NCBI GenBank assembly: GCA_963556495.2
Contig: OY747716.1
Coordinates: 28,628,318 to 28,692,317, forward strand
Direction of reading: 5' to 3'
DNA length: 64,000 bases
Source: Valencia hispanica
Taxonomy: Eukaryota > Chordata > Actinopteri > Cyprinodontiformes > Valenciidae
Shown: piece by piece, positions 31,095-42,083 of the stretch
Layout: every line of letters begins with the position of its first letter
Numbering within the stretch: the stretch's first letter is position 1
Notes under the pieces: model-generated
What the model was told of the DNA's origin: nothing
Seen by the model: the letters and a program-made list of their open reading frames with translations, nothing else
Database searches by the model: none
Made by a program: the position numbers and the translations under genes

Positions 31095-33975
31095 CTGTAT
31101 TGCAGCGAAACTGAAGAAGCCTCCGACTGAAGATGCTCTGTTGTTGTGTGACTGTCTCATGAAGAGGATGCTCAGGGTTGTCCATAATTTTTTTGATTTT
31201 ATGAAGAATCCTTCTTTGCATTATCATCTCCAGATTTTCCACAGTTGTCCCAAGAACAGAACCAGCCTTCTTTATCAGGTTGTTTAGCCTTTTTAAGTCC
31301 CTGGCTCTGATGCTGCTACCCCAACAGATGACTGCTGAAGAGATTACACTCTCCACAACAGACTTGTAGAAGATCTGCAGCATCTTGCTGCAAACCTTGA
31401 AGGACCTAAGCTTCCTCAAGAAGTACAGTCTGCTCTGTCCCTTCTTGTAGACTGTTTCACTGTTGCGCCTCCAGTCCAGTCTGTTGTCAAGGTGAACTCC
31501 GAGGTATTTATACTCCTCAACCACCTCCACTTCTTCTCCCATGATGGAAACAGTGTTTGACTTATCCCTGTTTCTTCTGAAATCTACAATCATCTCCTTT
31601 GTTTTGTTCACATTCAAGGTGAGACGATTGTTTCCACACCATGTCACAAAGCGGTCCACCAGCTCTCTGTATTCAGCATCTTGTCCATCTCTGATACACC
31701 CGACAATTGCAGAGTCATCTGAGTATTTCTGCAGATGACAGGTCTCTGATTTGTACTGGAAGTCTGAGGTGTACAGAGTGAAAAGGAATGGTGAGAGTAC
31801 GGTCCCCTGTGGTGCTCCTGTGCTGCTGACCACCTGGTTTGACACACAATTCTTCAGTCTCACAAATTGTGGTCTGTTGGTCAGGTAGTCATTGATCCAG
31901 GCGATTGTTGAGGGCTCCACCTGTGTCTTCAGGAGTTTCTGACAAAGCAAATCAGGCTGAATTGTGTTAAATGCACTAGAGAAATCAAAGAACATGATCC
32001 TCACAGTGCTGCCTGCTTTGTCCAGATGACAGTGGGTTGGTTGAAGTAGGTGGATGATGGCATCTTCAACTCCAACTCCACAGCGATAAGCAAACTGCAG
32101 TGGGTCCTGATACGTTCTTGTTTGCTTACTCAGGGGTGCCAACAGGAGTCTCTCCAGGACCTTCATGACGTGGGATGTCAGGGCAACGGGTCTATAGTCA
32201 TTGATGACTGATGGGTGAGTTCTTTTGGGTACTGGAACAAGGCAGGATGTCTTCCACAACACTAGAACCTTCTCCTGAGTTAAGCTAAGGTTGAAGAGGT
32301 GCTGCAGAATCCCACAGAGCTGCTCTGCACAGGCCTTCAGGACTCTGGGGCTGACACCATCTGGACCTGCAGCCTTGTTCCGGTTCAGTTTCTCCAGCTG
32401 CCTCTTCACCTGACTTTTGGAGACAGACAAGTGGGAGGGGGAGGCAAAGGGGGTAGCAGCATTTCCTGACTTGGTTGAAGTCAAACTTGTGGAATTAGAA
32501 GAGTCCATGGCTGAGGTGAAGGATAAAACATCCGAGGTGTAACAGGAAAGCTGTTGATCAGAGGAGAGTGGGATGTCTGTTTGGCTGGGAACAGGAGAGG
32601 AGGATCCTGAGCTAGTTCCTGAACTGAACCTGTTGAAGAATGTGTTCAGTTCATTGGCTCTGTCCAGACTTCCATCTATCCAATCCTTCCTGTCCTTAAA
32701 GCCTGTGATCTTTCTCATTCCTGACCAGACATCTCTGATATTGTTCCTCTGTAGTTTGTTCTCCAGCTTCTTCCTGTATGCCTCCTTGCTTTCTCTGATC
32801 TTGACCTTAAGTTGCTTCTGTATACTCCTCAGTAATTCCCTGTCTCCCTCCCTGAAGGCTCTTTTTTTCTTGTTTAGCAGTTCCTTCAGGTCACTGGTGA
32901 TCCAGGGTTTGTTATTAGGGAAGCATCTCACTGTTCTGGTGGGGATGATGTTGTCCACACAGAAGTTTATATAGTCAGTCACACACTCAGTCATGGCATT
33001 GATGTCCTCTCCATGTGCTTGGCAAAGAGTCATCCAGTCTGTGGTTGCAAAACAATCCTGCAGGGCTTCTTCAGCTTCCTGTGACCATTTAATCACAGTT
33101 CGTTTTGTCACAGGTTGCCTCTGAACAAGTGGTTTATATTCTGAACAGAGAAAAACAAGATTGTGATCTGATTGTCCCAGAGGAGGTCTTGGTTTGGACG
33201 TGTATGAATCCTTTACATTTGCATAAAACAAATCCAAGGTCCTGTTTTCTCTTGTAGAGCAGCTGACAAATTGTTGAAATGTTGGAAGTATAGTAGAGAG
33301 CGAGGCATGATTAAAATCACCAGATATTGCCACAAATGCATTGGGGTCCTGTGTCTGTAGCTTAGCAACAATGGAACTGATGACATCACATGCATTGTCG
33401 GCAACGGCTGAAGGTGGAATGTAAACAACTGCCAAAATTACACTGGTGAACTCTCTTGGTAAATAATATGGACGAAAACTCACTGCCAAGAGTTCGAGAT
33501 CTGGGCTGCAGAGACGACACTTCACAGTAACATGTCCTGGATGACACCATCTGTTGTTGACAAGCACTGCTACTCCACCACCTTTCCTTTTTCTGCTCGT
33601 CTTCAGATCTCTGTCTGCTCGTACAGTCAGGAACCCTGGCAGACAGACGTTGGAGTCGGGGATATGATCCAGCAGCCACGTCTCCGTAAAACACATAACA
33701 CTGCATTCACGGTACTCTGGCTGAGTCCTTGTAAGGGCTTGGAGTTCATCCATCTTGTTAGCCAGTGATCTTACGTTGCCCATTATGATCGATGGAAGAG
33801 ATGGCTTGAACTTCCTTTTTCTCTGTCTCCTTTTCGCTCCTGCTCTGCATCCACGTCTCCTCCTTATCAACTCATCGGGGATTTGTGGTTTCAGTTGAGG
33901 TATTATTTCAGCTTTTGCGATGTTAATCAGCTGCTCCCGGCTGTAAACCACATTGTTGCCATGGTTACGCATCAT
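31081..33975 (-). CDS. Endonuclease/reverse transcriptase of the Rex1-like LINE, 964 codons
   Basis: One uninterrupted frame. After a basic N-terminus (RRRRGCRAGAKRRQRKRK, residues about 38-55) comes the AP-type endonuclease. It shows IMGNVRSLANKMDEL, CFTETWL, GGGVAVLVNN, AVVYIPPSA, ISGDFNHA and the catalytic SDHN near the end. A lysine-rich linker follows, then reverse transcriptase motifs: LNRNKAAGPDGVSPRVL, YRPVALTSHVMKVLERLL, FFDFSSAFNTIQPDLL, GAPQGTVLSPFLFTLY and KYSDDSAIVG with the two catalytic aspartates at about residues 753-754, then LNVNKTKEMIVDFRR. The protein copies the element's RNA onto nicked DNA. The last few residues (HSL) and the stop lie in the adjoining Tc1 sequence, so the natural C-terminus is lost. 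Clade: Rex1/Babar-like, from recognition only. Confidence 0.9.
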   Translation of the reverse strand: MMRNHGNNVVYSREQLINIAKAEIIPQLKPQIPDELIRRRRGCRAGAKRRQRKRKFKPSLPSIIMGNVRSLANKMDELQALTRTQPEYRECSVMCFTETWLLDHIPDSNVCLPGFLTVRADRDLKTSRKRKGGGVAVLVNNRWCHPGHVTVKCRLCSPDLELLAVSFRPYYLPREFTSVILAVVYIPPSAVADNACDVISSIVAKLQTQDPNAFVAISGDFNHASLSTILPTFQQFVSCSTRENRTLDLFYANVKDSYTSKPRPPLGQSDHNLVFLCSEYKPLVQRQPVTKRTVIKWSQEAEEALQDCFATTDWMTLCQAHGEDINAMTECVTDYINFCVDNIIPTRTVRCFPNNKPWITSDLKELLNKKKRAFREGDRELLRSIQKQLKVKIRESKEAYRKKLENKLQRNNIRDVWSGMRKITGFKDRKDWIDGSLDRANELNTFFNRFSSGTSSGSSSPVPSQTDIPLSSDQQLSCYTSDVLSFTSAMDSSNSTSLTSTKSGNAATPFASPSHLSVSKSQVKRQLEKLNRNKAAGPDGVSPRVLKACAEQLCGILQHLFNLSLTQEKVLVLWKTSCLVPVPKRTHPSVINDYRPVALTSHVMKVLERLLLAPLSKQTRTYQDPLQFAYRCGVGVEDAIIHLLQPTHCHLDKAGSTVRIMFFDFSSAFNTIQPDLLCQKLLKTQVEPSTIAWINDYLTNRPQFVRLKNCVSNQVVSSTGAPQGTVLSPFLFTLYTSDFQYKSETCHLQKYSDDSAIVGCIRDGQDAEYRELVDRFVTWCGNNRLTLNVNKTKEMIVDFRRNRDKSNTVSIMGEEVEVVEEYKYLGVHLDNRLDWRRNSETVYKKGQSRLYFLRKLRSFKVCSKMLQIFYKSVVESVISSAVICWGSSIRARDLKRLNNLIKKAGSVLGTTVENLEMIMQRRILHKIKKIMDNPEHPLHETVTQQQSIFSRRLLQFRCNTDHSL

Positions 33976-34196
33976 AACAAATTGTCAAAAAGGGAAAAAT
34001 TTACAGCAAAAATCCTTCCAGCTTCACAGCACCAAAAACTAGAAAGTATACAGGTAAAAAAAATGCAATCTTCTTTAAGAAAAAAGAGGAACCAATGTAC
34101 AAAAAAACAAAACTTAATATGTAGCCAACAGAGCCACTCCAACATGCAGCCACCCAGAGCAGCGCAATTCTAGAATACATCAAGAGCCACCATCAA
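31095..34196 (-). mobile_element. Rex1-like LINE inserted in the Tc1-like element
   Basis: Minus orientation, with the 5' untranslated part at about 33976-34190. The entire left boundary of the element lies inside its own reading frame, so the 3' untranslated region is absent. At the right boundary a short direct duplication (TACATCAAGAGCCACCA and AATACATCAAGAGCCACCA, 34155-34216) merges LINE and Tc1 sequence. About 20 bp of the expected Tc1 sequence are missing at the insertion point. Confidence 0.8.
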
Positions 34197-34521
34197 GAGT
34201 ACATCAAGAGCCACCACACACAGACAGATCCTGAACATGGGCTTCAAATGTTGTATTCCTCTTGTCAAGGTGCTCCTTAACAACAAACAAAATGTCAGAA
34301 GCGTCTTACCTGGGCTAAAGAAAAAGAAGAACCACACATTTTGCAGCTCATTTGGAAACCAAGGTCCCAAAGTCTGGAGGAAGAATGGAGAGGCACACAA
34401 TCTAAGATGCTTGAAGTCCAGTATGAAGTTTCCACAATCTGTGTTGATTTGCGGAGCCATGTCATCTGCTGGTGTTGGTCCACTGTGCGTTATTAAATCC
34501 AGAGTCAACGCAGCCATCTAA
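34197..34521 (+). mobile_element. Tc1-like element, part 2 of 3 (middle of transposase)
   Basis: Resumes with CACCACACACAGACAGATCC, runs through a GTCAGAAGCGTCTTACCTGG patch, and an AATGGAGAGGCACACAATCT patch. It ends at GAGTCAACGCAGCCATCTA, where the L2 element begins. These are successive segments of the same transposase as part 1. Frames are broken; for example the first catalytic region is partly deleted. Confidence 0.8.
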
Positions 34522-35235
34522 CAATTCAATTCAATTCAGTTTATTTATATAGCGCCAATTCACAACAGATGTCATCTCAAGGCACTTAACAAGAAGTCAT
34601 TTCAATAGATTTATACAAGCATTCCAATCAGTTAAAAAGTTTCCTATTTAAGGAATACCAGCAGATTGCGTCAGTCATTGGCGTGATGTTGGGCTCCGTT
34701 GATGCAGACTTTCCAACCACAGCAATCCTTCAGCAATCCCTCATACTGAGCAAGCATGTAGCGACAGTGGAGAGGAAAAACTCCCCTTTAACAGGAAGAA
34801 ACCTCCAACAGAACCAGACTCAGTAGGAGCGGCCATCTGCCACGACCGTCTGGGGATTTGAGAAGACAGAGCAGAAACACAGAAGGAACAGAAGATCTGA
34901 TATAAGAGAACTTTCTATGTTACAGAAAGTAAAAAGTTGATAACAGGACACAGTGGATGTTCAGTTACTGGGAGGATCATCCCAGTCGATGCCCCCTGTC
35001 CAACAGGGCATTGCAGCCAAGCAGGATACCAGACCAGGTATATCTTCTATGGAGAGAAAAACACTGAGAGAAAACAAAGTTAATAGTCGAAATAGCAGAA
35101 TGTACTGTAATACAACTGGAGAGTTGTAGGAGAAAAGGAAGTAGCAGAGTGAAGAAAATTGGTAAGTCAGTCCTCCAGCAGTCTGAGCCTATAGCAGCAT
35201 AACTACAGAGATAGGTCAGGATGACCTTAGCCACT

Positions 35236-38217
35236 CTAAGTATAAGCTTTATCAAAAAGGAAAGTTTTAAGTCTGGCCTTAAAAGTAAACAGAGTGTCTG
35301 CCTCACGGACTAAAGCTGGGAGGTGGTTCCACAGGAGAGCAGCCTGATAACTAAAAGATCTGCCTCCCATTCTACTTTTAGAAATCCTAGGAACTACAAG
35401 TAAACCTGCAGTCTGAGAGGGAAGTGCTCTGTTAGGAACATATGGAACAATTAGATCTCTGATGTATGATGGAGCTTGATTATTAAGGGCTTTGTATGTA
35501 AGAAGAAGGATCTTAAATTCTATTCTGGATTTAACAGGGAGCCAATGAAGGGAAGCTAAAACAGGAGAAATGTGATCTCTCTTTTTAATATTCATCAGAA
35601 CTCTTGCTGCCGCATTTTGGATCAACTGAAGGCTTTTAATGGCATTTTGTTGACTTCCTGATAGTAAAGAATTACAGTAGTCCAGCCTTGAGGTAACAAA
35701 TGCATGGACTAGTTTCTCAGCATTACTCCTGGACAGGATGTTTCTAATTTTAGCAATATTCCGGAGGTGAAAGAAAGAAATCCTAGAAACCTGTTTAATA
35801 TGGGATTTAAATGTCAAGTCTCTGTCAAAAATAACGCAGAGGTTGTTTACGTTATTACTGGGGGCCAATTGAATGCCATCCAGATGAAGTGATTGACTAA
35901 TCAGTTTCTGTTTAAGAACTTCTGGTCCAAAGACAGCAACTTCTGTTTTGTCAGAATTTAAAAGCAAAAAGTTTAGATTCATCCATGTTTTTATGTCTTC
36001 CAGACATGCCTGTAATCTACATGACTGACTGGGTTCATCAGGATTTATGGATAAATATAGTTGTGTATCATCTGCATAGCTGTGGAAATTTATCCCATGC
36101 TGTCTAATGATTCTACCAATTGGGAGCATATATAGGTGAACAGAATTGGTCCAAGCACAGAACCCTGTGGAACTCCACAAGTAACCCTTGAGAGTGAAGA
36201 AGATTTATCAATTAGATGAACAAACTGGAATCTATCAGACAAATATGATTTAAACCTGCCTAGTGCTGTTCCTTTGATCCCTGCAACATGTTCAAGCCTT
36301 TCTAGGAGAATATTATGACCGACTGTGTCAAAAGCAGCACTGAGATCTAACAAAACCAGAACAGACACCAGTCCATTATCTGAGGCCATGAGAATATCAT
36401 TAGTAACCTTCACCAGTGCTGTTTCAGTGCTATGATGAGCTCTAAAACCTGACTGAAACTCTTCAAACAGCTCGTTACTGTTTAGATGCTCACAGACTTG
36501 ATTAGCAACAATTTTCTCAAGGACTTTGGATAAGAAAGGAAGGTTAGATATAGGTCTGTAATTCACTAAGTCATCTTGATCAAGGGAAGGTTTCTTGAGT
36601 AAAGGTTTAATTACAGCTATTTTAAATTCTTGTGGTACATATCCATTTACTAAGGATAGATTCATCATATCCAAAATGGGGCCAGGAAATAATTTGGTTG
36701 GAATTGGGTCCAACATAAAAGTTCAAGGTTTAGATGAGGCTAATATTTTTGATAATTCCAAAAGCTCGACTGAATCAAAACAGCCTAAGCACAACTGAGG
36801 TTCTACAGTTCTTTCCGATACTGCCTCATTTACTGAGGAAGAAGTAATCATGTTTGGGAGGATGCCAATGATTTTATTTTTAATAGAATTAATTTTATTT
36901 ATGAAGAATCCCATAAAATCATCACTGCTAAGAGCTGGGGGAATAGTTGGCTCAACAGAGCTATGACTCTGTGTAAGTTTGGCAACTGTACTAAAAAGAA
37001 ACCTAGGATTGTTTTTATTCGCCTCTATTAATGATGAAAAATATGCTGTTCTAGCTTGTCGAAGGGTCTTTTTATACAGCAGTAGATTGTTATTCCAGGT
37101 TAAATAGGAATCCTCTAGGTGTATAGAGCACCATTTTCTCTCCACTTCCTAGTATTCTGCTTTAAAGTACGCAACTCTGCATTAAACCAAGGAGTCAGCC
37201 TCCTATGGCTAGCCTCTTTCTTTTTTAAGGGGGCTACACTATCCAATTTGCCAAACGCAATGAGGACGTAACGCTGTGAACCAGATCATCAATTTCTGAA
37301 GGGTTAGAGATAGAATTGCTGCCATCCACTGTGTTACCCTGAGACACAAAGGAAAGTAAGAATGGAACAGATTCTTTAAAAATTGTTACAGCATTGTCTG
37401 ATAAAGCTCTACTATAATGAAATTTTCTTTCAGATTTAAGATGGTCAGTTAAAGTAAATTCAAAAGTTATTAAGAAGTGGTCAGACAGGACCGGGTTATG
37501 TGGGTGGACTGTTATTTCCTCACACTCAATACCGTATGTCAGTACAAGGTCCAAAGTGTGTTTACCCGAGTGGGTCGATCCCTGTACTTTTTGAGTGAAG
37601 CCAATTGAGTCTAAAATAGCATTAAAGGCTGCATTTAGGCTATCACTTTCAGTATCCACATGAATATTAAAGTCCCCCACTATAATAACCCTATCAGTAT
37701 TTAATACTAAATCAGATAAAAAATGTGAGATGTGATCCAAGAATTGAGAGTAAGGGCCTGGTGGACGATACAAAACCACAAACAAAAATGGTCTTAATGT
37801 TTTGCAACTTGGATGAGGAAAATTAAGGGTTAGATGTTCAAAAGAACTGTAGCTATCAATTGGTCTGGGACTAATTAGTAAATCAGAACGAAAAATGATT
37901 GCAACTCTTCCCCGTCGCCCAGTATTTCTAGGAATGTGAAAATTTAAATGACTGGAAGGAGTTGACTCATTTATACTGACGTAATCCTCCTGCTGCAACC
38001 AGGTTTCTGTGAGACAAAGGAAGTCAATGTGATTATCACAAATCAAGTAATTTATTAACAAAGTCTTTGAGGAGAGAGATCTTATGTTTAATAAACCACA
38101 TTTAGTAGATTTATTTTTCTGTTCAGTCAAAGTTGTATTTATTTTTATGAGACTTCCATAATTTGCTTTTGTTGGCTTAACTTTTAATCCATTTAATTTT
38201 GGCCGTGGGCAAGACAC
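35236..38217 (-). pseudogene. L2 ORF2 (endonuclease/reverse transcriptase), copy B, frameshifted
   Basis: The endonuclease lies in frame 37234-38217 ([58 protein letters not shown]). A linker lies at 36723-37145. The reverse transcriptase runs over 36090-36716 ([65 protein letters not shown]) and 35236-36180 ([20 protein letters not shown], intact catalytic YADD). The latter ends in the C-terminal RLDYCNSLLSGSQQ and NAAARVLMNIKKRDHISPVL regions. At least three frameshifts separate the parts. Compared with copy A, this copy keeps the catalytic residues but is still non-coding as a whole. Confidence 0.9.
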
Positions 38218-38310
38218 TGTTTCAATAGGGTAATGGGTGGGTAACAGTACAGAAGCAGCAGAGAGGTGGGTTAAACTACGACTCTGCTTCCTGGTCTGAA
38301 CCCTGGGTTG

Positions 38311-39210
38311 TCAGTGTTTTGGAGGACTAATAAATTCGGCCATATTCCTAGAAAGAAGAGCTGCTCCATCCAAAGTGGGATGGATGCCGTCTCTCCGGAT
38401 CAGACCAGGTTTTCCCCAAAATGTTCTCCAGTTATCAATGTAGCCCACATCGTTTGCAGGACACCACCCAGACAACCATTGATGGAATGACAGCATGCGG
38501 CTAAACATGTAGTCACTGGTCCGATCAGGCAGGGGACCAGAAAAGATTACAGAGTCGGACATTGTTTTGGCAAACTTACACACGGAAGCAACACTAATTT
38601 TAGTGACCTCCGATTGGCGTAACCGGGTGTCATTACCGCCAGCGTGAATAACAATCTTACTGTATTTAAAACGCTTATCTTTAGCCAGCAGTTTCAGGTA
38701 GGATTTGATGTCGCCCGTTCTGGCCCCTGGCAAACATTTGACTATGGTCAATGGTGTCTCTAATGCCACGTTTCTGACTATGGAGCTGCCAATTACCAGG
38801 GTCGGCTTCTCAGCGGGTGTTTTGCTGAGCGGGGAAAATCTGTTAGAAACGCGGACCGGTTGGTGGTGGCCCGTGGGCTGGGTCCTAGAACTATGCTTCC
38901 TACGTACCGTCACCCAGCCGGCCTGAGGTCCCGGCTGCGCGGGCTCTACCGGAGGATAGCTGGGGGGTTCTATCCTTGTTGGCTTCGCGCTGGCTAATGG
39001 GCTTCGGCTATCTGCTGGTTTTTCAACAGCACGGAGCCGTGCTTCTAATTCTGATACCCTCGCCTCCAAAGCTACAAAAATATTACATTTATTACAGTTA
39101 CCATTATCACTAAAGGAGGCAGGGAAGTAACTAAACATCTGACAGAAAGAGCAAGAGAGAAGAGAAGAGTTAGAGACAGGAGAGAGAAGAGTAGCCATAC
39201 CCGCAATCAA
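38311..39210 (-). CDS. L2 ORF1 with SGNH (GDSL-like) esterase domain, 299 residues
   Basis: Intact frame upstream of ORF2. Residues 20-42 contain C-x2-C and C-x2-C (SCSFC, NCNKC), a possible zinc-binding unit. Residues 47-63 form a short heptad-like segment ([17 protein letters not shown]), and about 65-120 are Pro/Arg-rich. From 135 on there is an SGNH hydrolase fold: [12 protein letters not shown] (block I, nucleophile Ser), [12 protein letters not shown] (block III, Gly and Asn) and [12 protein letters not shown] (block V, Asp and His). ORF1 esterases occur in L2/CR1-group elements and are thought to act on the RNA particle or membranes; the exact role is not settled. All catalytic blocks appear to be present. 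Confidence 0.85.
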   Translation of the reverse strand: MIAGMATLLSPVSNSSLLSCSFCQMFSYFPASFSDNGNCNKCNIFVALEARVSELEARLRAVEKPADSRSPLASAKPTRIEPPSYPPVEPAQPGPQAGWVTVRRKHSSRTQPTGHHQPVRVSNRFSPLSKTPAEKPTLVIGSSIVRNVALETPLTIVKCLPGARTGDIKSYLKLLAKDKRFKYSKIVIHAGGNDTRLRQSEVTKISVASVCKFAKTMSDSVIFSGPLPDRTSDYMFSRMLSFHQWLSGWCPANDVGYIDNWRTFWGKPGLIRRDGIHPTLDGAALLSRNMAEFISPPKH

Positions 39211-39577
39211 GCTAAGCTAACTGAGCTAGCGAGACCTTACCACCCCAAGAAAAGCTGTGTGAAACACAAGGAGTTCCGAAAAGGTAAAGTACACCACCAC
39301 AGAACGTGTGTTTTAGTGTGCTTGTGTGTTAAAATAACTTAGAAAGGCCTCAGCACAGAGAAAAGAAGATCAATTCAAGAGAGTCTGAACACCAAACAGC
39401 TTACAGGGAGCACAACAGTGACAACAGGAAATGACGCAATACGGCTTACCCCCGTCGAATGAGCGTCAATCTGCCAATGAAGGGAAGCATCTTATGAACA
39501 AAACTTCAGCTGCTGACTGTCTGGCGCAATGCTGTAGGAACTGTCCAGTTCTATTACTCTTGACTTGATTATTTCCG
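39211..39577 (-). promoter_or_regulatory. L2 copy B 5' leader / internal promoter region
   Basis: Sequence between the ORF1 start and the Tc1 junction. It is probably the internal Pol II promoter and untranslated leader, judged by position only; no core promoter motif is claimed. Confidence 0.4.
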
Positions 39578-40083
39578 GAGGAAATTTTGGAGCACTTCAT
39601 GCTTCCTTCTGCAGACGAACTTTATGGAGCTTCATTTTCCAGTAGGACTTGGCACCTGCCCACACTGCCAAAAGTACCAAAACCTGCTTCAATGACCATG
39701 GGATTACTGTGCATTATTGGCTTGCAAACTGGCCCTGATCGGAACCCCATAGAGAATCTATGGAGCATTGCTAAGAGAAAGATGAGAGACATGAGACCAA
39801 ACAATGCAGAAGAGCTGAAGGCCGCATAACACCTCAGTGCCACAGACTGATAGCATCCATGCCATGCCGCATTGAGGCAGTAATTGATACAAAAGAGGCC
39901 CAAACCAAGTACTGAGTACATATGCATGATTATACTTTTCAGAAGTCTGACATTTCTCTATTTAAAATACTTGTTTTATTGATTTAATGTAACATTCTAA
40001 TTTCCTGAGATTTTGAATTTGGGGTTTTAAAAAGCTGTAAGCCATAATCATCAGCCAAAATTTCCAATTAAAATAAGCTTGGG
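39578..40083 (+). mobile_element. Tc1-like element, part 3 of 3 (C-terminal transposase and tail)
   Basis: Starts GAGGAAATTTTGGAGCACTT and contains the region before the last catalytic Glu: CCTGATCGGAACCCCATAGA then GAATCTATGGAGCATTGC (a DRNPIENLWSI block in the frame 39587-39829). It then carries the transposase end (ACCAAGTACTGA at about 39904) and a subterminal stretch complementary to part 1 (AGCCATAATCATCAGCC). The last bases of the right inverted repeat are missing or too diverged to see. Confidence 0.8.
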
Positions 40084-41934
40084 TACACCACTGGAGATGG
40101 GTCATAAAATGTACTGCCATGAAACATTGTTACAACAAATAAATTATTGACAAACCACAAATTTGCTCTCTTTTGTTCTGTGTCTATAAATAAAAAGCTT
40201 AAATACTGTAATATTAATATAATTTGAATCAGTTGCTTATAGATTTTTACTGGAATCTTTTTGGAGCCTACTGCACAGTTCATGTTGCCATGAGAACACT
40301 GATTGCAATAAAAAAAATCCCATCAAACCAATTCCAGGGAAGCCATGTGCAAACAAATAGGATTTTTCACAACATAAATTACAATAATCAAGCATGACAA
40401 CCAATCAGGCCTCCCCTAGCACTGTAATATCACTAAAACACTGTGATGCAGAGTGCTACAAGCTGGACATAAAACCATTAATAGAGACCTAGCAGGGCAA
40501 TAGAACAATTTACTTCCACAAAAAAAGAAAGTTGTTCACTCTTTTAATTCCATCGTGTCCCCTCTGATTATGTTTACACAAAAACAGGAGAGAAGGTCAT
40601 GATGTTAAACAACAGACTTGAGCAAATGCTCTGTAATGACCTTCTCTGTATTTCTGCAGGATACTTTTTACCGGTATTTTTTATATTATGATGCTCTGAG
40701 CCGCCGGACTAAAATCAAAAATTCACTCAGCGCATCCACCAGTGCTGCTCTGTCCCCTTTTAATTTAGCAGACTTCCAGCTGAAGATTTATTTTGTATAA
40801 ATGAATCCTGAGATACATCAGGGAGCTAATAAGGCATTTGGCCTCCTGTTTAGTGAGCAATCATTTATGGCTGGCAGAGAACCGAGTTTCCTGCCTGCCA
40901 CTCCTCTCTGGTGGTCAGAGGGATTTTCCATGGGGACAAAAGAGAGGGTCAGGAGCTGCAGAGGGAGTCATATCCGTCTCGGTTCATGCTGTCCTGATTG
41001 TTTTTGATTGGGTGAAATTGAGGTGAATCTCTTAAATGAGCTGGCTGTTAGTTGATGTGTTGTGCTTGTGAACTCTTCAAGACTTTCTGAGTTTTTCAGA
41101 TTCTCAGCAAAAACAAAATAAAACCCCAATGTCATCTCAACTAACTATTGTATCTGTGTCAAAATCCTAGTATAGCTTTTTTTATATCTGTTTGAGGGCC
41201 ACGATGGAATCTGATACCAGTTGAAAACGTATCACTGTGGCTCATAGATGCACTGAGTGACATATTTTTCTTACATCCAAAATTCTACTTATTTACAGAC
41301 AGCTCTGCCTCTGCAGGTCTATAACTATGATGAATTCAGCCTCTTTTGAGAGTTTCTGTCAGGCACACTGTATCTCCAAGATGTTGTGCCAAAAATGACA
41401 ACCTTTTCATTTTGTATCAAAGCTATTTGAGTCATCAAAAATGAACGTAACAGTCAGACCAGTATATGTGTGAATATATATCTGATAACGACTGGGTGTT
41501 ACAGTATCCTCAAACTTCACGAGAATGAATTGACAGAATGCATCGGATAGATAAAGATACAGGACCTTTCATTATTTTTAGCACCCCTGGTAACAATATA
41601 AAAAAGTCTTAAAATATAATCTTCTATTGTGACAGCACGAAATCCTGTGGAATATTTTAGACAAGTTTAACTTTTATTTGGAGGACCCTTAATCATTGGG
41701 GACACACCAGCAAGTCTGTCTTTTAGTGGCTCAAAAATTATCTTTGTGTGGTTTTTAGCTTTTTCTTCATCATCTGTAACATTGAAATGTGGCAGAAAAG
41801 CAAAAATAAAAATAAATCTGAAAGGTCATAATTAATTTCAGACAGCATAATATATTGTTTGAAATGTCTAAACATTCAATTAGTTATCCAGACTTCCTGT
41901 TACTCTGGGGTACATATAGCCTCTAAGGAAAAAC
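40084..41934. other. No recognised gene
   Basis: Non-coding sequence. The overlapping open frames at 40801-41026 have no recognised domain. 40640-41030 is less repeat-like and could contain conserved non-coding sequence. Confidence 0.4.
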
Positions 41935-42083
41935 ATGACCCCCCCCCCCCCAGGTTTTCGGATAACCCCCACATTCTAATCTGAAAATGTCATCAAAATC
42001 CACCTACAACGTTTTGAGTTATGTTGCTAACTAACAGACAAACAAACCCTGGTGAAAACATGACCTCCTTGGCGGAGGTAAAA
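41935..42083 (+). repeat. Dispersed repeat ending CCTCCTTGGCGGAGGTAA, with poly(C)
   Basis: The CATCAAAATCCACCTACAAC, GTTTTGAGTTATGTTGCTAA and ACCTCCTTGGCGGAGGTAA segments form a repeat seen widely in fish DNA. A 12-C run (41941-41952) sits at its left end. CCTCC...GGAGG is a small terminal hairpin. Confidence 0.5.

Larger units (their letters stand above)
34522..39577 (-). mobile_element. Near full-length L2-type LINE (copy B), about 5.06 kb
   Basis: The 3' end at the left carries a 5-bp repeat tail (ATTCA units, 34524-34540) and TTTATTTATATAGCGCC. The body holds a 3' untranslated region (34545-35235), ORF2 in pieces, ORF1, and about 370 bp of 5' leader (39211-39577). It interrupts the Tc1-like element between GCCATCTA and GAGGAAATTTTGG, the two halves of one transposase segment. 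A clear target duplication is not visible. Confidence 0.9.
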
